A stretch of DNA of 64,000 nt. Origin: JARYMI01 sp037444845 (lineage in GTDB: Bacteria > Acidobacteriota > Aminicenantia > Aminicenantales > UBA8522). The notes under the pieces were generated by a model, which did no database searches, was not told the origin of the DNA, and saw only the letters and a program-made list of their open reading frames with translations. The position numbers and the translations under genes are program-made. Within the stretch, counting starts at the first letter, position 1. Each line of letters begins with the position of its first letter. Location of the stretch: assembly GCA_037444845.1 (NCBI GenBank), contig JBBILQ010000006.1:11636-75635 (forward strand). Direction: 5' to 3'. Shown here one piece after another: positions 35,865 to 43,704 of this stretch.

Positions 35865-36576
35865 AGAACTGAGCGAGCAGCAAAAAGAGGAGATTTTTCT
35901 CCGCAAAGCTCGAGTCGTCGAGGTGGACAAGAACGAGGTCGGGGGGAGGACAGCGCCCTGGATCGTCACCCTCGACGACGGGGAAAAAAGACAGAGGGCT
36001 ATCTTCAAGCATGTGGACAGCCGGAGGCCCCAGCCCACTCCGGACAGCTATAAGTACGAGCTGGCTGCCTATGAGCTCGCCAAGCTCCTGGGTACCGGAA
36101 TTGTTCCTCCTGTCGTCGAGAGGGAGGTCGGCGGCCGAAAAGGCTCTCTCCAGGTCTTTCTCGAAAACTGCCTCAAGGAAAAGGACAGGCAAAGAAGAAA
36201 AATCGAGCCCCCCGACCCCAAGAGCCTCGCGGATGCACTGGAAGAAGTCAGGGTCTTCGAAAATCTCGTCTACGACGTCTGCCTGGACGCGGATGATATC
36301 TGGATTCATAAGGACAACTGGACCGTGTGCCGGGTTGACTTCTCCGAGGCGTTTTTCCCCTCGGATGAACTTCTTCAGGACTGCGCCATCACTCGTTGCT
36401 CTAAAAGATTTTATCAAGGGTTGTTAGAATTAGAAGATAAGACAATCGCCTCTTCTCTCGCGCCTTATTTAAACAGGGAAGAAATCAAAGCTCTTCTCCA
36501 GAGAAAAAACCTCATTATCGAAAAAATCCGGAAATTGATTGAAGAAAAAGGCGAACAGGCCGTGCTTTTTTCCTAA
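35776..36576 (+). CDS. Exported kinase-fold protein, catalytic residues lost (paralogue A)
   Basis: 266 residues from ATG 35776, placed by a GGGGGA site. A signal peptide (FILAFFLSCPGVWPGFGLAG) is followed by a kinase-like fold. The N-lobe has WIVTLDDG and AIFKH (Lys78), then KYELAAYELAKLLG (Glu95) and GSLQVF as a hinge. Aligned to paralogue C, both reading FxNL at 161, the catalytic Asp169 is Cys and Asn174 is Asp; the following VDFS keeps Asp188. So it looks like a pseudokinase or a diverged enzyme. It lies between the phosphatase and a nucleotide-carrier homologue. The fold call rests on motif comparison only, and PI3K/FAM20/HipA-like alternatives exist. Confidence 0.6.
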   Translation: MKPSKTRTLFILAFFLSCPGVWPGFGLAGEELSEQQKEEIFLRKARVVEVDKNEVGGRTAPWIVTLDDGEKRQRAIFKHVDSRRPQPTPDSYKYELAAYELAKLLGTGIVPPVVEREVGGRKGSLQVFLENCLKEKDRQRRKIEPPDPKSLADALEEVRVFENLVYDVCLDADDIWIHKDNWTVCRVDFSEAFFPSDELLQDCAITRCSKRFYQGLLELEDKTIASSLAPYLNREEIKALLQRKNLIIEKIRKLIEEKGEQAVLFS

Positions 36577-36602
36577 GAATAGATCGACGGAAAGGAGGGA
36601 TG

Positions 36603-37973
36603 GTGGCGCAACAATACACCTTGTTTTATCGCTTCCTCAAGCTCTTTACCGACATCAGGTCCGGAGAGGCGGCCAAAGCTTCTCTTTTATTCCTCAACAG
36701 TTTTCTTATCATGTTCGGTTATTATCAGATCAAGCCGATTCGCGAAGGCCTCCTCCTGGCCGCCCATCCCGCCACGATCAAGAGCTATTTGGCCATCCCC
36801 CAGGCAATTCTTCTTATCTTTGTCGTCAAGGCTTTCGCCAGAGTTGCCTCCCGCTTCCCGCGCCACCTTTTAATTACCTACGCGACGCTCTTCTGTATCT
36901 CCAACCTGGTCCTTTTCAACGTCATGAATTTGGCCGGAGTGAGCGTGGCGGTCATGGGCATCGTTTTTTTCGTCTGGATCGGGATGTACAACTGGTTCAT
37001 CCCTGCCCAGTTCTGGGGTTTTGCCAACGACATGTACTCGGAAGACGCTGGCAAGCGGCTCTTCCCGATGATCGCTTTCGGGGCGACATTGGGGGGAGTT
37101 TTGGGCCCGATTGTCGCCAAAAAACTTGTCCCCAACTTTGGCTCTTATGGCATGATGCTGGTTACGTCATCGATCCTTACGGCCTGTATTATCCTGACCT
37201 GGATCATTCATAAAAGAGACCTCGGGGAAGCCCGTCAGCTCCTCATCTCTACGGGCAAACCCCCAGAAACAAAGATCAAAGAGAAACCTCTGGACAAAAG
37301 CGGCGGTTTTCGGCTGATCTTCCAGAGCCGTTATCTTCTTCTCATCGCCTGCGTCATAGGGCTTTACAACTTCATTAATTCCCTGGGCGAGTACATGTTC
37401 AGTGACCTGCAGCGGAGCGCCGCTCTGAGGGCGCTCGGGACTGCTGCCACCGGAACTATTGACCTGCAGAATTATATTTCCTCGGCCTTCGCTGGCTACC
37501 AGGGGCTGACGAACCTGCTCACCATGCTCATCCAGCTTTTCCTTGTTTCCCGGATTTTCCGCTACGTCGGCATCAGCGGCGCCCTCCTCTTCCTGCCGAT
37601 GATCGCTCTGGGAGGCTATGGGTATGTCACGTTCGGGGCCTCGCTCCTTTTCCTCAAGTGGATCAAAGCCTTTGAGAACGCGACCGATTATTCGCTGATG
37701 AGGACGACCCGGGCGGCCCTTTTCCTGATCACAAAAAGAGAAGAAAAATACAAAGCTCAGATGGCCACCGAGACGTTTTTTGTGCGCGCCGGGGACTCAG
37801 TCCAGGCAATCGCGGTCTGGGTGGGAACAACTTACTTCGCTCTTTCGATTGAAGGCTTTGCCGTGATCAATGTCGCCTGCATCCTCGTCTGGATTTTTCT
37901 CACTGTTCTCATCATCCGAGAGTACAAGAAGAAAAAGACGCTCGCGCTTCAGGGGAAAGAGCCCATTAGCTAG
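36603..37973 (+). CDS. Nucleotide-carrier (Npt/Tlc) homologue without HEAT tail, paralogue 3
   Basis: About 456 residues. AGGAGG at 36593-36598 fits GTG 36603 better than ATG 36600. About twelve membrane helices, opening YYQIKPIREGLLL, the same K-P-I-R segment as the two HEAT-tailed paralogues at 24.5-29.5 kb; ANDMYSEDAGKRLFP and a later SLMRTTRAALFLITKREEKYKAQ are also carrier-like. The protein ends after the membrane part. It starts 26 bases after paralogue A's stop, so kinase-like protein and carrier are probably made together. Export or import of a nucleotide for the extracytoplasmic kinases is an attractive but untested idea. Confidence 0.75.
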   Translation: MAQQYTLFYRFLKLFTDIRSGEAAKASLLFLNSFLIMFGYYQIKPIREGLLLAAHPATIKSYLAIPQAILLIFVVKAFARVASRFPRHLLITYATLFCISNLVLFNVMNLAGVSVAVMGIVFFVWIGMYNWFIPAQFWGFANDMYSEDAGKRLFPMIAFGATLGGVLGPIVAKKLVPNFGSYGMMLVTSSILTACIILTWIIHKRDLGEARQLLISTGKPPETKIKEKPLDKSGGFRLIFQSRYLLLIACVIGLYNFINSLGEYMFSDLQRSAALRALGTAATGTIDLQNYISSAFAGYQGLTNLLTMLIQLFLVSRIFRYVGISGALLFLPMIALGGYGYVTFGASLLFLKWIKAFENATDYSLMRTTRAALFLITKREEKYKAQMATETFFVRAGDSVQAIAVWVGTTYFALSIEGFAVINVACILVWIFLTVLIIREYKKKKTLALQGKEPIS

Positions 37974-38050
37974 TGTCCCGTCTCGCAATTCTCTTTCCAA
38001 AGTCCTCTCCAAAGACGGGACACTTCCAGGGGGGAGTCAAGCTCCCCCCT
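37972..38050. repeat. Paired inverted repeats after the nucleotide-carrier gene
   Basis: Two strong hairpins follow the stop codon. AGTGTCCCGTCT at 37972-37983 pairs perfectly with AGACGGGACACT at 38013-38024, and AGGGGGGAG at 38028-38036 pairs with CTCCCCCCT at 38042-38050 around a five-base loop. Neither has a T run, so they are not classical terminators, but they could end transcription of the operon or be an intergenic repeat family. The next gene converges from 38188. Confidence 0.6.
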
Positions 38051-38187
38051 CGGCGCTTCGCACTGCTCTGCTGACCCCCTGAGGGGAACGACGCCGTCCC
38101 CCTCAAACTCCCCCGCGGAGGCGCGTCTTTGGGGATCATTCCAAAGCCAAATTACTTGCGAGACGCACCACTGATGGCTGCGGAGCC

Positions 38188-39027
38188 TCAGCGCTTCCGC
38201 AAGTCTTTGACCTTGATGATTCCCCCCGAATCCTGGACGATGAAGAGGAAGCCCTCGTCATCCCGGCAGATCCCTTCCTGGTCATTCCCGAGGAAGGCAT
38301 ACTCTTTGATGAGCTTCCCGTCCAGCGTAATCTCCACGAAAATGTTGTCGGCATCGTTGACGATATTCAGATGCTTTGTCTTGAAGTCGTAGTACATGCC
38401 GGCCGGGTCATCCATCTTAAAAGGCAATACCCGGATGATCTTCGCTTCGACTTCCGGTGCCTGACTCGATTTCAGCGGAACGAATACTTCCATGATCACG
38501 GGCGGGTCCCACTGGTTGCCAACATAAAACGTGCCGCCCTCGGGATGGTTTTCGTCAGGAACGAAGGCGATCGATTCAATCCCGTTGTCATAGTCATCGG
38601 TCTGCTTCTGGAGAAAATTCGGGTTTCCCTGGAACTCCCGGCTAATCGGAAACCTTCTTGCCACCTCTCCCCTATCGGGGTCAAACTCGAGGATGACGTC
38701 GTCTCCTTCGACGGCGATATACAGGAGCCCGGTCCGGGGAACAACCGTGATAGCCTCAAGGTCCCCCTTGATCTCCCAGGTTGCCACCAGCGTTCCGTCT
38801 CGGTTTATCTCGAAAACGAAACCTTCGTCGCTGACGACAAAAAGCGTGTTCCGCTGAGGATGATAGCAGATGCACGATGGCTCAGGGATGCGCTGCTTGT
38901 CGATGTCGCCGCCGAACCCGTGGACATCGAGCCAGAGATAGGGAAAGCGAATGCTCGGGGAATACTTGGGTTGGCCGCAAACGATAAAAAAGAGGGCCAA
39001 CGCTCCTAAGAAGGCGGCTTTTTTCAT
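38188..39027 (-). CDS. Exported SdiA-regulated-domain propeller protein
   Basis: About 279 residues from ATG 39027, behind GAGAGGAAAAA. The signal KKAAFLGALALFFIVCG has a Cys at the cleavage point and may be a lipoprotein. The body is a SdiA-regulated/phytase-like beta propeller: SCICYHPQRNTLFVVSDEG, GDLEAITVVPRTGLLYIAVEG, ESIAFVPDENHPEGG and NDQEGICRDDEGFLFIVQD. It is probably a periplasmic or surface propeller of unknown ligand. It lies between paralogues A and B of the kinase-like family, on the opposite strand, and is not obviously part of that unit. Confidence 0.75.
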   Translation of the reverse strand: MKKAAFLGALALFFIVCGQPKYSPSIRFPYLWLDVHGFGGDIDKQRIPEPSCICYHPQRNTLFVVSDEGFVFEINRDGTLVATWEIKGDLEAITVVPRTGLLYIAVEGDDVILEFDPDRGEVARRFPISREFQGNPNFLQKQTDDYDNGIESIAFVPDENHPEGGTFYVGNQWDPPVIMEVFVPLKSSQAPEVEAKIIRVLPFKMDDPAGMYYDFKTKHLNIVNDADNIFVEITLDGKLIKEYAFLGNDQEGICRDDEGFLFIVQDSGGIIKVKDLRKR

Positions 39028-39177
39028 TTTTTCCTCTCTCAAAGCATGTTTATCGTGAATATCCTCACAGAAAAAGATTCGATCATCATGAGCAATGACG
39101 GGATTTGTCCCGCCATGGAAAAGAGGAATTTATCTTATTGAGAAATCCCTGTCAATGATATCGGGCAAAAATACGAG

Positions 39178-39206
39178 TTGATTTTTTGCCGCCAGATAAT
39201 TATCAT
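39178..39206 (+). promoter_or_regulatory. Candidate promoter of kinase paralogue B
   Basis: TTGATT at 39178-39183 and TATCAT at 39201-39206 lie 17 bases apart. A short palindrome GATAATTATC (39195-39204) overlaps the -10, echoing the operator position at the phosphatase promoter. The rest of 39028-39253 shows nothing. Confidence 0.5.
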
Positions 39207-39253
39207 AATCGCATCGAAGAACAGGGGAAAAGTGACCCAAAGGGAGAGTCTCC

Positions 39254-40090
39254 ATGATCAGAAAATGGATCGTCGGGACGGTTTTCTTGCTCGCTCTTTC
39301 GTCCGCTTATCCGGTTGACGCCCAGTTCACCGCCGAGGAGATCGCACAGAGACCATTCTGGGAGGAATTCCTCAAGACGGCCGAGATCGTCCGGGCCGAA
39401 GAGATCGGCGAGGGTGTGACCAAACCGCTGAGGCTTTATTTAAAAAAAGACGGAATAGAAGCAAGCGGCGCCTGGAAGAACCCGCGGGGAATGCAGCAAG
39501 GGTTTCTCGAAGGGTGGCAGTACGAAATCGCCGCCTACGAGCTCGACAAGCTCATCGGGCTGAACATGGTGCCGCCGTATGTGGAAAGGGAGTTCAACGG
39601 CAAGCCCGGAGCTCTTTCCCTCTGGGTGACCAGCCAGTACAGCCTGCTCAAAATCATGGAGCAAAAAATCGAAATCCCCAAGGAAGTCTTGAAACAGGCA
39701 GATGACATGAAATACCTTACCAGAGCCTGGGACTCCCTCATCGCCAACGACGACAGGACTCAGCAGAACATCCTCTACACCAATGACTGGCGGACCATCA
39801 TCTTCGACCACTCGCGCGCTTTCCGCTCCACCAAGGAACACACAGAGAGGCTGATGAACGGAAAAAACGGGCTGAAGAAGTTCGCCGACGGCCGGCCCAT
39901 CCTCTTCCGGCGGCTCCCCCGGGCCTTCGTCGAGGCGGTGAAAACGCTAACCTACCAGAGCATCAAAGGCGCTGTCGGGCCCTGCCTGACGGACAAGGAG
40001 ATCGAGGCCGTCATGAAACGCAAAATCCTTCTTCTATCTGAAATCGAAGAGATGATCAAAGAAAGCGGCGAGGCCAATGTTCTTTATTGA
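39254..40090 (+). CDS. Exported kinase-like protein, catalytic loop intact (paralogue B)
   Basis: 278 residues with a signal peptide (IVGTVFLLALSSAYPVDAQ, cut near residue 24). Key positions: Lys75 in GAWKNP as the beta-3 lysine, Glu91 in YEIAAYELDKLIGL, hinge GALSLWV, then the loop NDDRTQQN with Asp167 and Asn172, and Asp185 in FDHSRAF. DRxxxN followed by a D-H/F-S is the layout of PI3/PI4-kinase and related atypical kinases; here the gap is 13 residues. All the residues needed for ATP use seem present. The substrate could be a protein, lipid or sugar. The family is not one I can name. Paralogue C follows after 164 bases. Confidence 0.65.
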   Translation: MIRKWIVGTVFLLALSSAYPVDAQFTAEEIAQRPFWEEFLKTAEIVRAEEIGEGVTKPLRLYLKKDGIEASGAWKNPRGMQQGFLEGWQYEIAAYELDKLIGLNMVPPYVEREFNGKPGALSLWVTSQYSLLKIMEQKIEIPKEVLKQADDMKYLTRAWDSLIANDDRTQQNILYTNDWRTIIFDHSRAFRSTKEHTERLMNGKNGLKKFADGRPILFRRLPRAFVEAVKTLTYQSIKGAVGPCLTDKEIEAVMKRKILLLSEIEEMIKESGEANVLY

Positions 40091-40140
40091 GGCCGCGGGG
40101 ATCTTGTGACCAGCAGTCGCTCAAGGGGGGAAAGTTTTTC

Positions 40141-40208
40141 TTGGCAGGTTGCCGCTTTGGCCAGTATAAGTCCCTATTTCCTCATCTTTTCCCCGGTGAA
40201 AAAGATGA
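40141..40208 (+). promoter_or_regulatory. Candidate promoter and leader hairpin of kinase paralogue C
   Basis: TTGGCA at 40141-40146 and TATAAG at 40165-40170 with an 18-base spacer, then a leader hairpin TCATCTTTT (40182-40190) with AAAAGATGA (40200-40208). An AAAGGAGGG site follows before the ATG at 40255. The hairpin could modulate translation or transcript stability. Confidence 0.4.
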
Positions 40209-40254
40209 AGGAGATGGGGCTTTGAAGTAAGATGAGAAGAAGAAAGGAGGGATC

Positions 40255-41082
40255 ATGAAAAGACAATTTAGTATTTCGGTCTTTTCTATCGTTTTGCTCG
40301 GTTTTGCGCTCCCCTTGTTCAGCCAGTTCACCCCCGAAGAGCTGGCTGAACGGCCAAAATGGGAAGAGTATCTCAAGAATGCCAACATCGCCGGCCAGGA
40401 GCAGCTGGTCGGACCTGAGTCCGTCACCAGCCCCTGGAAGCTGACCTTGGAGCTGGATGGCATCACCAAAAATGCCCTCTGGAAGAATCCTGAGGGCAGG
40501 ATGAAAGGCTTTATCGAGGGCTGGCGGTACGAGATCGCCGCCTATCTTTTCGATAAATATCTCGGCCTCAACATGGTGCCGCCGACTGTGGAGAAACGAT
40601 TCCAGGGAAGCCGGGGCTCCTGTCAGCTGTGGGTCACCTACTGGAAAACTCTGAAAAAGATCAAGGAGGAAAAAATCAAGGTCCCGTCCTACAAGGTTTT
40701 TTACTACAACAGAGCGCTATACCTCCAGCGCGCCTTCGATAACCTGATCGGGAACGAGGATCGCCATCAGAACAACTACTTCTTCATGGAGGACTGGAGG
40801 ATGATCCTGCCCGACCACTCCCGCTCTTTCCGCACGGGCAAAAGTTGGACGACAAAGCTGCTCTACACGGAAAAGCACCCGGAAGGCCCGATGGTTATGC
40901 GCGAACTCCCCCGGGATTTTTTTGAGAAGATCAAGGCGCTCGACTACGACACGATCAAGGGATTGGTTGGCGAATATCTCGCGGATGATGAAATCAAAGC
41001 TGTCCTGGCCCGCAAAGAGCTGATCATCAAGGAAATCAACAAGCTGATCGAGCAGAGCGGAGAAGATAAAGTCCTGTACTGA
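40255..41082 (+). CDS. Exported kinase-like protein, catalytic loop intact (paralogue C)
   Basis: 275 residues, signal peptide FSISVFSIVLLGFALPLFSQ. It is clearly a paralogue of B (both have FT.EE...RP.WEE then WxNP). Lys77 in ALWKNP, Glu93 in YEIAAYLFDKYLGL, hinge GSCQLWV. The catalytic loop is GNEDRHQNN: Asp169, Arg170, His171 and Asn174 match the PI3K-type DRHxxN; Asp187 sits in PDHSRSF. The C-terminal helix ends like B (EDKVLY compared with EANVLY). A basic KTLKKIKEEKIK stretch lies between hinge and loop. The protein is predicted outside the cytoplasm, where the ATP source is unknown. Converges on the anti-sigma HATPase gene. Confidence 0.65.
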   Translation: MKRQFSISVFSIVLLGFALPLFSQFTPEELAERPKWEEYLKNANIAGQEQLVGPESVTSPWKLTLELDGITKNALWKNPEGRMKGFIEGWRYEIAAYLFDKYLGLNMVPPTVEKRFQGSRGSCQLWVTYWKTLKKIKEEKIKVPSYKVFYYNRALYLQRAFDNLIGNEDRHQNNYFFMEDWRMILPDHSRSFRTGKSWTTKLLYTEKHPEGPMVMRELPRDFFEKIKALDYDTIKGLVGEYLADDEIKAVLARKELIIKEINKLIEQSGEDKVLY

Positions 41083-41097
41083 TCTCGAGCTCGGCCG

Positions 41098-41514
41098 TCA
41101 GCTCGCCGGCGGCCTGACCTTTTTGTACATGGTCAGGATGTTCAGGTTGTTTTCACGGCGATAGGCGAACCCGTCCATGAGTTTGCGGGCCAGAAAAATG
41201 CCCAGTCCTCCCATCCGCTCCTTGGTGGCCAGGTCCTTGAGGCTCGGCTTTCTTATCCGGCTGGGGTCGAAGGGCACGCCGCTATCCCGGATTTCCAGGT
41301 AGAACCTCTCATCCTCATGCCAGGCTTTGACCTGAATCTCTCCGTTGCCTCCAGGATACCCATAGCGGATAATATTTGTGCACATCTCGACCAGAGCAAG
41401 CTCGATCCTGAAAAAATCTTCTTCGGAAATGTCCCATCCATCAAGGTAAGCGCGGAGAAAACTCCGGACCTTTTCCAGCTCGCTGAGTGTGCTCTGGACT
41501 GTCAGTGTTTTCAA
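41098..41514 (-). CDS. HATPase anti-sigma factor (RsbW/SpoIIAB-like)
   Basis: A 138-residue stand-alone GHKL ATPase. The N box is LVEMCTNIIRYGYP, G1 is IRDSGVPFDP and G2 is MGGLGIFLARKLMD. Proteins of this size in the RsbW group phosphorylate a STAS partner and bind a sigma factor. The PP2C phosphatase and STAS protein at 22.8-29.8 kb make a plausible set of three, although the genes are apart. The target is not known; the primary sigma factor in the window is not a usual partner. Confidence 0.8.
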   Translation of the reverse strand: MKTLTVQSTLSELEKVRSFLRAYLDGWDISEEDFFRIELALVEMCTNIIRYGYPGGNGEIQVKAWHEDERFYLEIRDSGVPFDPSRIRKPSLKDLATKERMGGLGIFLARKLMDGFAYRRENNLNILTMYKKVRPPAS

Positions 41515-41655
41515 CGCTTATTTGCCCTAAAGCGCATCCAATCCTGCTTAAATATTAGCAAAAAGCTTGTCTGGAGAAAAGGCTTATTCTGGACTCAATC
41601 TTGCAGCAAGCTCCATCTGCTTTGGTAAAACCGGGCAGCAGCTATCTCCCGTCCT

Positions 41656-41838
41656 TCAAACTCTGATGCGGTCGAGAATCGTGACGAGCTTTGGGATTGA
41701 ACTCCTGATCAGAGTGATCGATTCTTCAGGATTATAGATGCAACGGATCTTGATATCCCCTCCCCTGCTGACCTCGATTATTTCATAGACCGGATACTCT
41801 CCGACGTGAAGAGTATCAATGATCCTTTCTTCAGGCAT
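41656..41838 (-). CDS. Small conserved-looking protein of unknown function
   Basis: 60 residues from ATG 41838, which follows a GGGGAGAGGGG site; a TTG at 41853 lies across that site. The sequence (EERIIDTLHVGEYPVYEII... IYNPEESITLIRSSIPKLV) is beta-rich with no motif I recognise. It has a normal ribosome site and no overlap with another good gene, so it is probably real. The zinc-ribbon gene ends 38 bases upstream on the same strand. Confidence 0.5.
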   Translation of the reverse strand: MPEERIIDTLHVGEYPVYEIIEVSRGGDIKIRCIYNPEESITLIRSSIPKLVTILDRIRV

Positions 41839-41875
41839 ATCCCCTCTCCCCAACTTTCAGGCGCTCCTTTTTGCC

Positions 41876-42166
41876 CTAAAGCGATTTCCGGCAATGCTGG
41901 CACTGGTCCAGCTTGCAGCCGCAGCTATTGCAGAGTTCTAAAGCGATGCTGCTCGTTCCTCTTCCGCAGGCTGTGCACGTGCCGATAGCGGCAGGATACC
42001 CCAATTTCTGGCAGCTTGTGCATAGATAGTCCATGCCCCAGTTGGTTTCCGGACAGCGCTTCAAGCACGAAAAACCCGTCAAGGCAACGATCATCGCTCT
42101 GGCTGCGTTTATTATAAATGATCGCCTGTTTTTCTTTGCCGAGCTGATCGAAGTCAGGCCGTTCAA
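41876..42166 (-). CDS. Small zinc-ribbon protein, Cys-rich
   Basis: 96 residues. Cys pairs CTSC, CTAC, CNSCGC and CQHC form at least two zinc-ribbon modules in the last 55 residues. The N-terminal part has a short hydrophobic run (AARAMIVALTGFS). Zinc ribbons of this kind bind nucleic acids or proteins. It has no recognised family; the upstream neighbour is the MFS permease gene at 42208 on the same strand. The start is uncertain. Confidence 0.5.
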   Translation of the reverse strand: MNGLTSISSAKKNRRSFIINAARAMIVALTGFSCLKRCPETNWGMDYLCTSCQKLGYPAAIGTCTACGRGTSSIALELCNSCGCKLDQCQHCRKSL

Positions 42167-42207
42167 TCAGATTCCCCTGCCGCTCTGGCTGAAGCTTCTT
42201 GTTCCCC

Positions 42208-43389
42208 TTACGCTGCCTTCGCCCCCCGGCCTATCCTCCCGATGAAAAGCGAAATGATGAAGAGAATCCCGGCCATGACCGCAGCGATCGGCAGGCTCCC
42301 CTGGACCGAGCGGCCGACGCTCAGGTTCCCGATGATCTTGGGAACGAAGGTCCCGCCTAAGAGGCCGACGGCGAAGATGATCCCGAAGATGCTGCCGTAG
42401 AGGCTGGCCTCGAATTTGGCAAACGTCACGCCAACAATGGTCGGGAATATTGGCGCGAAAACTAGCCCGGTCAGGAGCACAGCCACGATGGCCAAACCCG
42501 CGCTCTTGGTGAGGATCATGATGACGATGGCCAGGACGGAGACGAGCGCCATGAGCGAGATGATCTTCGCGCCCATGGCGGTCAGGTTTTTCATCGTCGA
42601 AGCAAGGAAGCGGCCGACCATCATGGCCACCCCGAAAAAGCTCAGGACCAGGCCGGCGTTCGAAACGGCGTTGGGACTCCCGCTGGCGCCGAAAAGCTCG
42701 GTCATGAGCGGCTTGACCCAGGTTGCCATGGTGATCTCAAGCGAAACGTAGCAGAAAAGGGCTAAGGCAGCCACAAGGACGGCAGCGTTTCCAAGGAGCT
42801 TGATGGCCATAGAAAATCTGTAGCCAGTCACGGCTTTGGGAAAGCTCGTGGCCAGGGCAAAAAGCAAAAAGACGATGATGAGCGCACCGATGATAGCCAC
42901 CGCAGCGCTGTAGCTCAGGCCCAGCGTCTTTAGGAAGAAGACGAAAAGCAGCGGCGTGAGCACGTACCCGAGCCCGAAAAAGGCATTGCCCAGGTTGCTG
43001 GCGCGGGCTGGATCCTTTCCTTCAAAAAGGACAACTGGAATAAGCGTGTTGCCAACTGTGTTCAGGCTCATGGCTCCAACCCCAAGAAGGATGCAAGCCA
43101 GCAGAGCCAAGGAAAAGCTCGGCGCAAAAGCCAGAAGAAACAGGCTGCCGCTCGTCACCACAAACCCGAGGATGGCAATCGGCTTGTAGCCTAACTTGTC
43201 GACCAGCGGCCCGATGATGACCTGGACGATGCAACTTGTCAGGAAAAGTCCCATGACCAGGGAGCCAAACTGGCCCTCGTTGATGCCCAGGCTGGTCATG
43301 AGCTCCACCGAGATAGCGCCAAGAATGATGAAACAGATGGCCAGCGAGAACACGGCCATGATGGCGACCACTGCGGTCATTTTTTTCAT
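42208..43389 (-). CDS. MFS permease (sugar/FHS-like)
   Basis: A 393-residue twelve-helix MFS protein. The motif-A equivalent IIGPLVDKLGYKPIAILG follows helix 2, and LLGVGAMSLNTVGNTL, with later GLVFAPIFPTIVGVTFAKFE, resembles fucose/glucose permeases of the FHS group. The substrate is probably a sugar but is not proven. The gene begins behind a GAGGAGGGC site and lies alone between the zinc-ribbon gene and the repeat at 43.5 kb. Confidence 0.7.
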   Translation of the reverse strand: MKKMTAVVAIMAVFSLAICFIILGAISVELMTSLGINEGQFGSLVMGLFLTSCIVQVIIGPLVDKLGYKPIAILGFVVTSGSLFLLAFAPSFSLALLACILLGVGAMSLNTVGNTLIPVVLFEGKDPARASNLGNAFFGLGYVLTPLLFVFFLKTLGLSYSAAVAIIGALIIVFLLFALATSFPKAVTGYRFSMAIKLLGNAAVLVAALALFCYVSLEITMATWVKPLMTELFGASGSPNAVSNAGLVLSFFGVAMMVGRFLASTMKNLTAMGAKIISLMALVSVLAIVIMILTKSAGLAIVAVLLTGLVFAPIFPTIVGVTFAKFEASLYGSIFGIIFAVGLLGGTFVPKIIGNLSVGRSVQGSLPIAAVMAGILFIISLFIGRIGRGAKAA

Positions 43390-43511
43390 GTGCCCTCCTC
43401 CATTCCAAAAGTCTTATCAGAGCTGATCAAAGCGTTGCTCTATATTTACGACAAGTCCGCGGGCAATGCAAGCGGGGGAGTCTAATCCCAGATCTGCCCT
43501 TAGGAAAACGC

Positions 43512-43590
43512 CGTCATCGCGAGCACCCGTTGGGTGCGTGGCGATCTCATCAACACAATCTGAGATTGCTTCGCTTCGCTCGCAAAGACA
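43512..43590. repeat. Intergenic palindromic repeat (CERSEAI type)
   Basis: A roughly 79-base element starting CGTCATCGCGAGC and ending GCTCGCAAAGACA, whose ends are imperfect inverted repeats. It holds nested hairpins GCACCC/GGGTGC and GATCTCA/TGAGATT. Read on the minus strand it gives CERSEAIS, a peptide often mis-annotated from this repeat class. It is the only notable item in the gene-free stretch 43390-43704; the rest is leader of the next gene. Confidence 0.7.
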
Positions 43591-43704
43591 ATTTTTTAAC
43601 GGCAAATTCGGGCCTAATCCGGCGCCCAATCAGAGGGATTGTTTACGGGCCCTTTTTATGTTATTGTAATTGACAGCAATAGGTAAAAAATTGGGGAGGC
43701 AAAA

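Noticed and set aside
36539..37213. Frame overlapping the nucleotide-carrier gene
   Set aside because: Proline/arginine-rich out-of-frame shadow of a membrane-protein gene with a better start.
43417..43629. Open frame containing CERSEAIS on the minus strand
   Set aside because: It lies across the palindromic repeat and is a well-known type of spurious frame.
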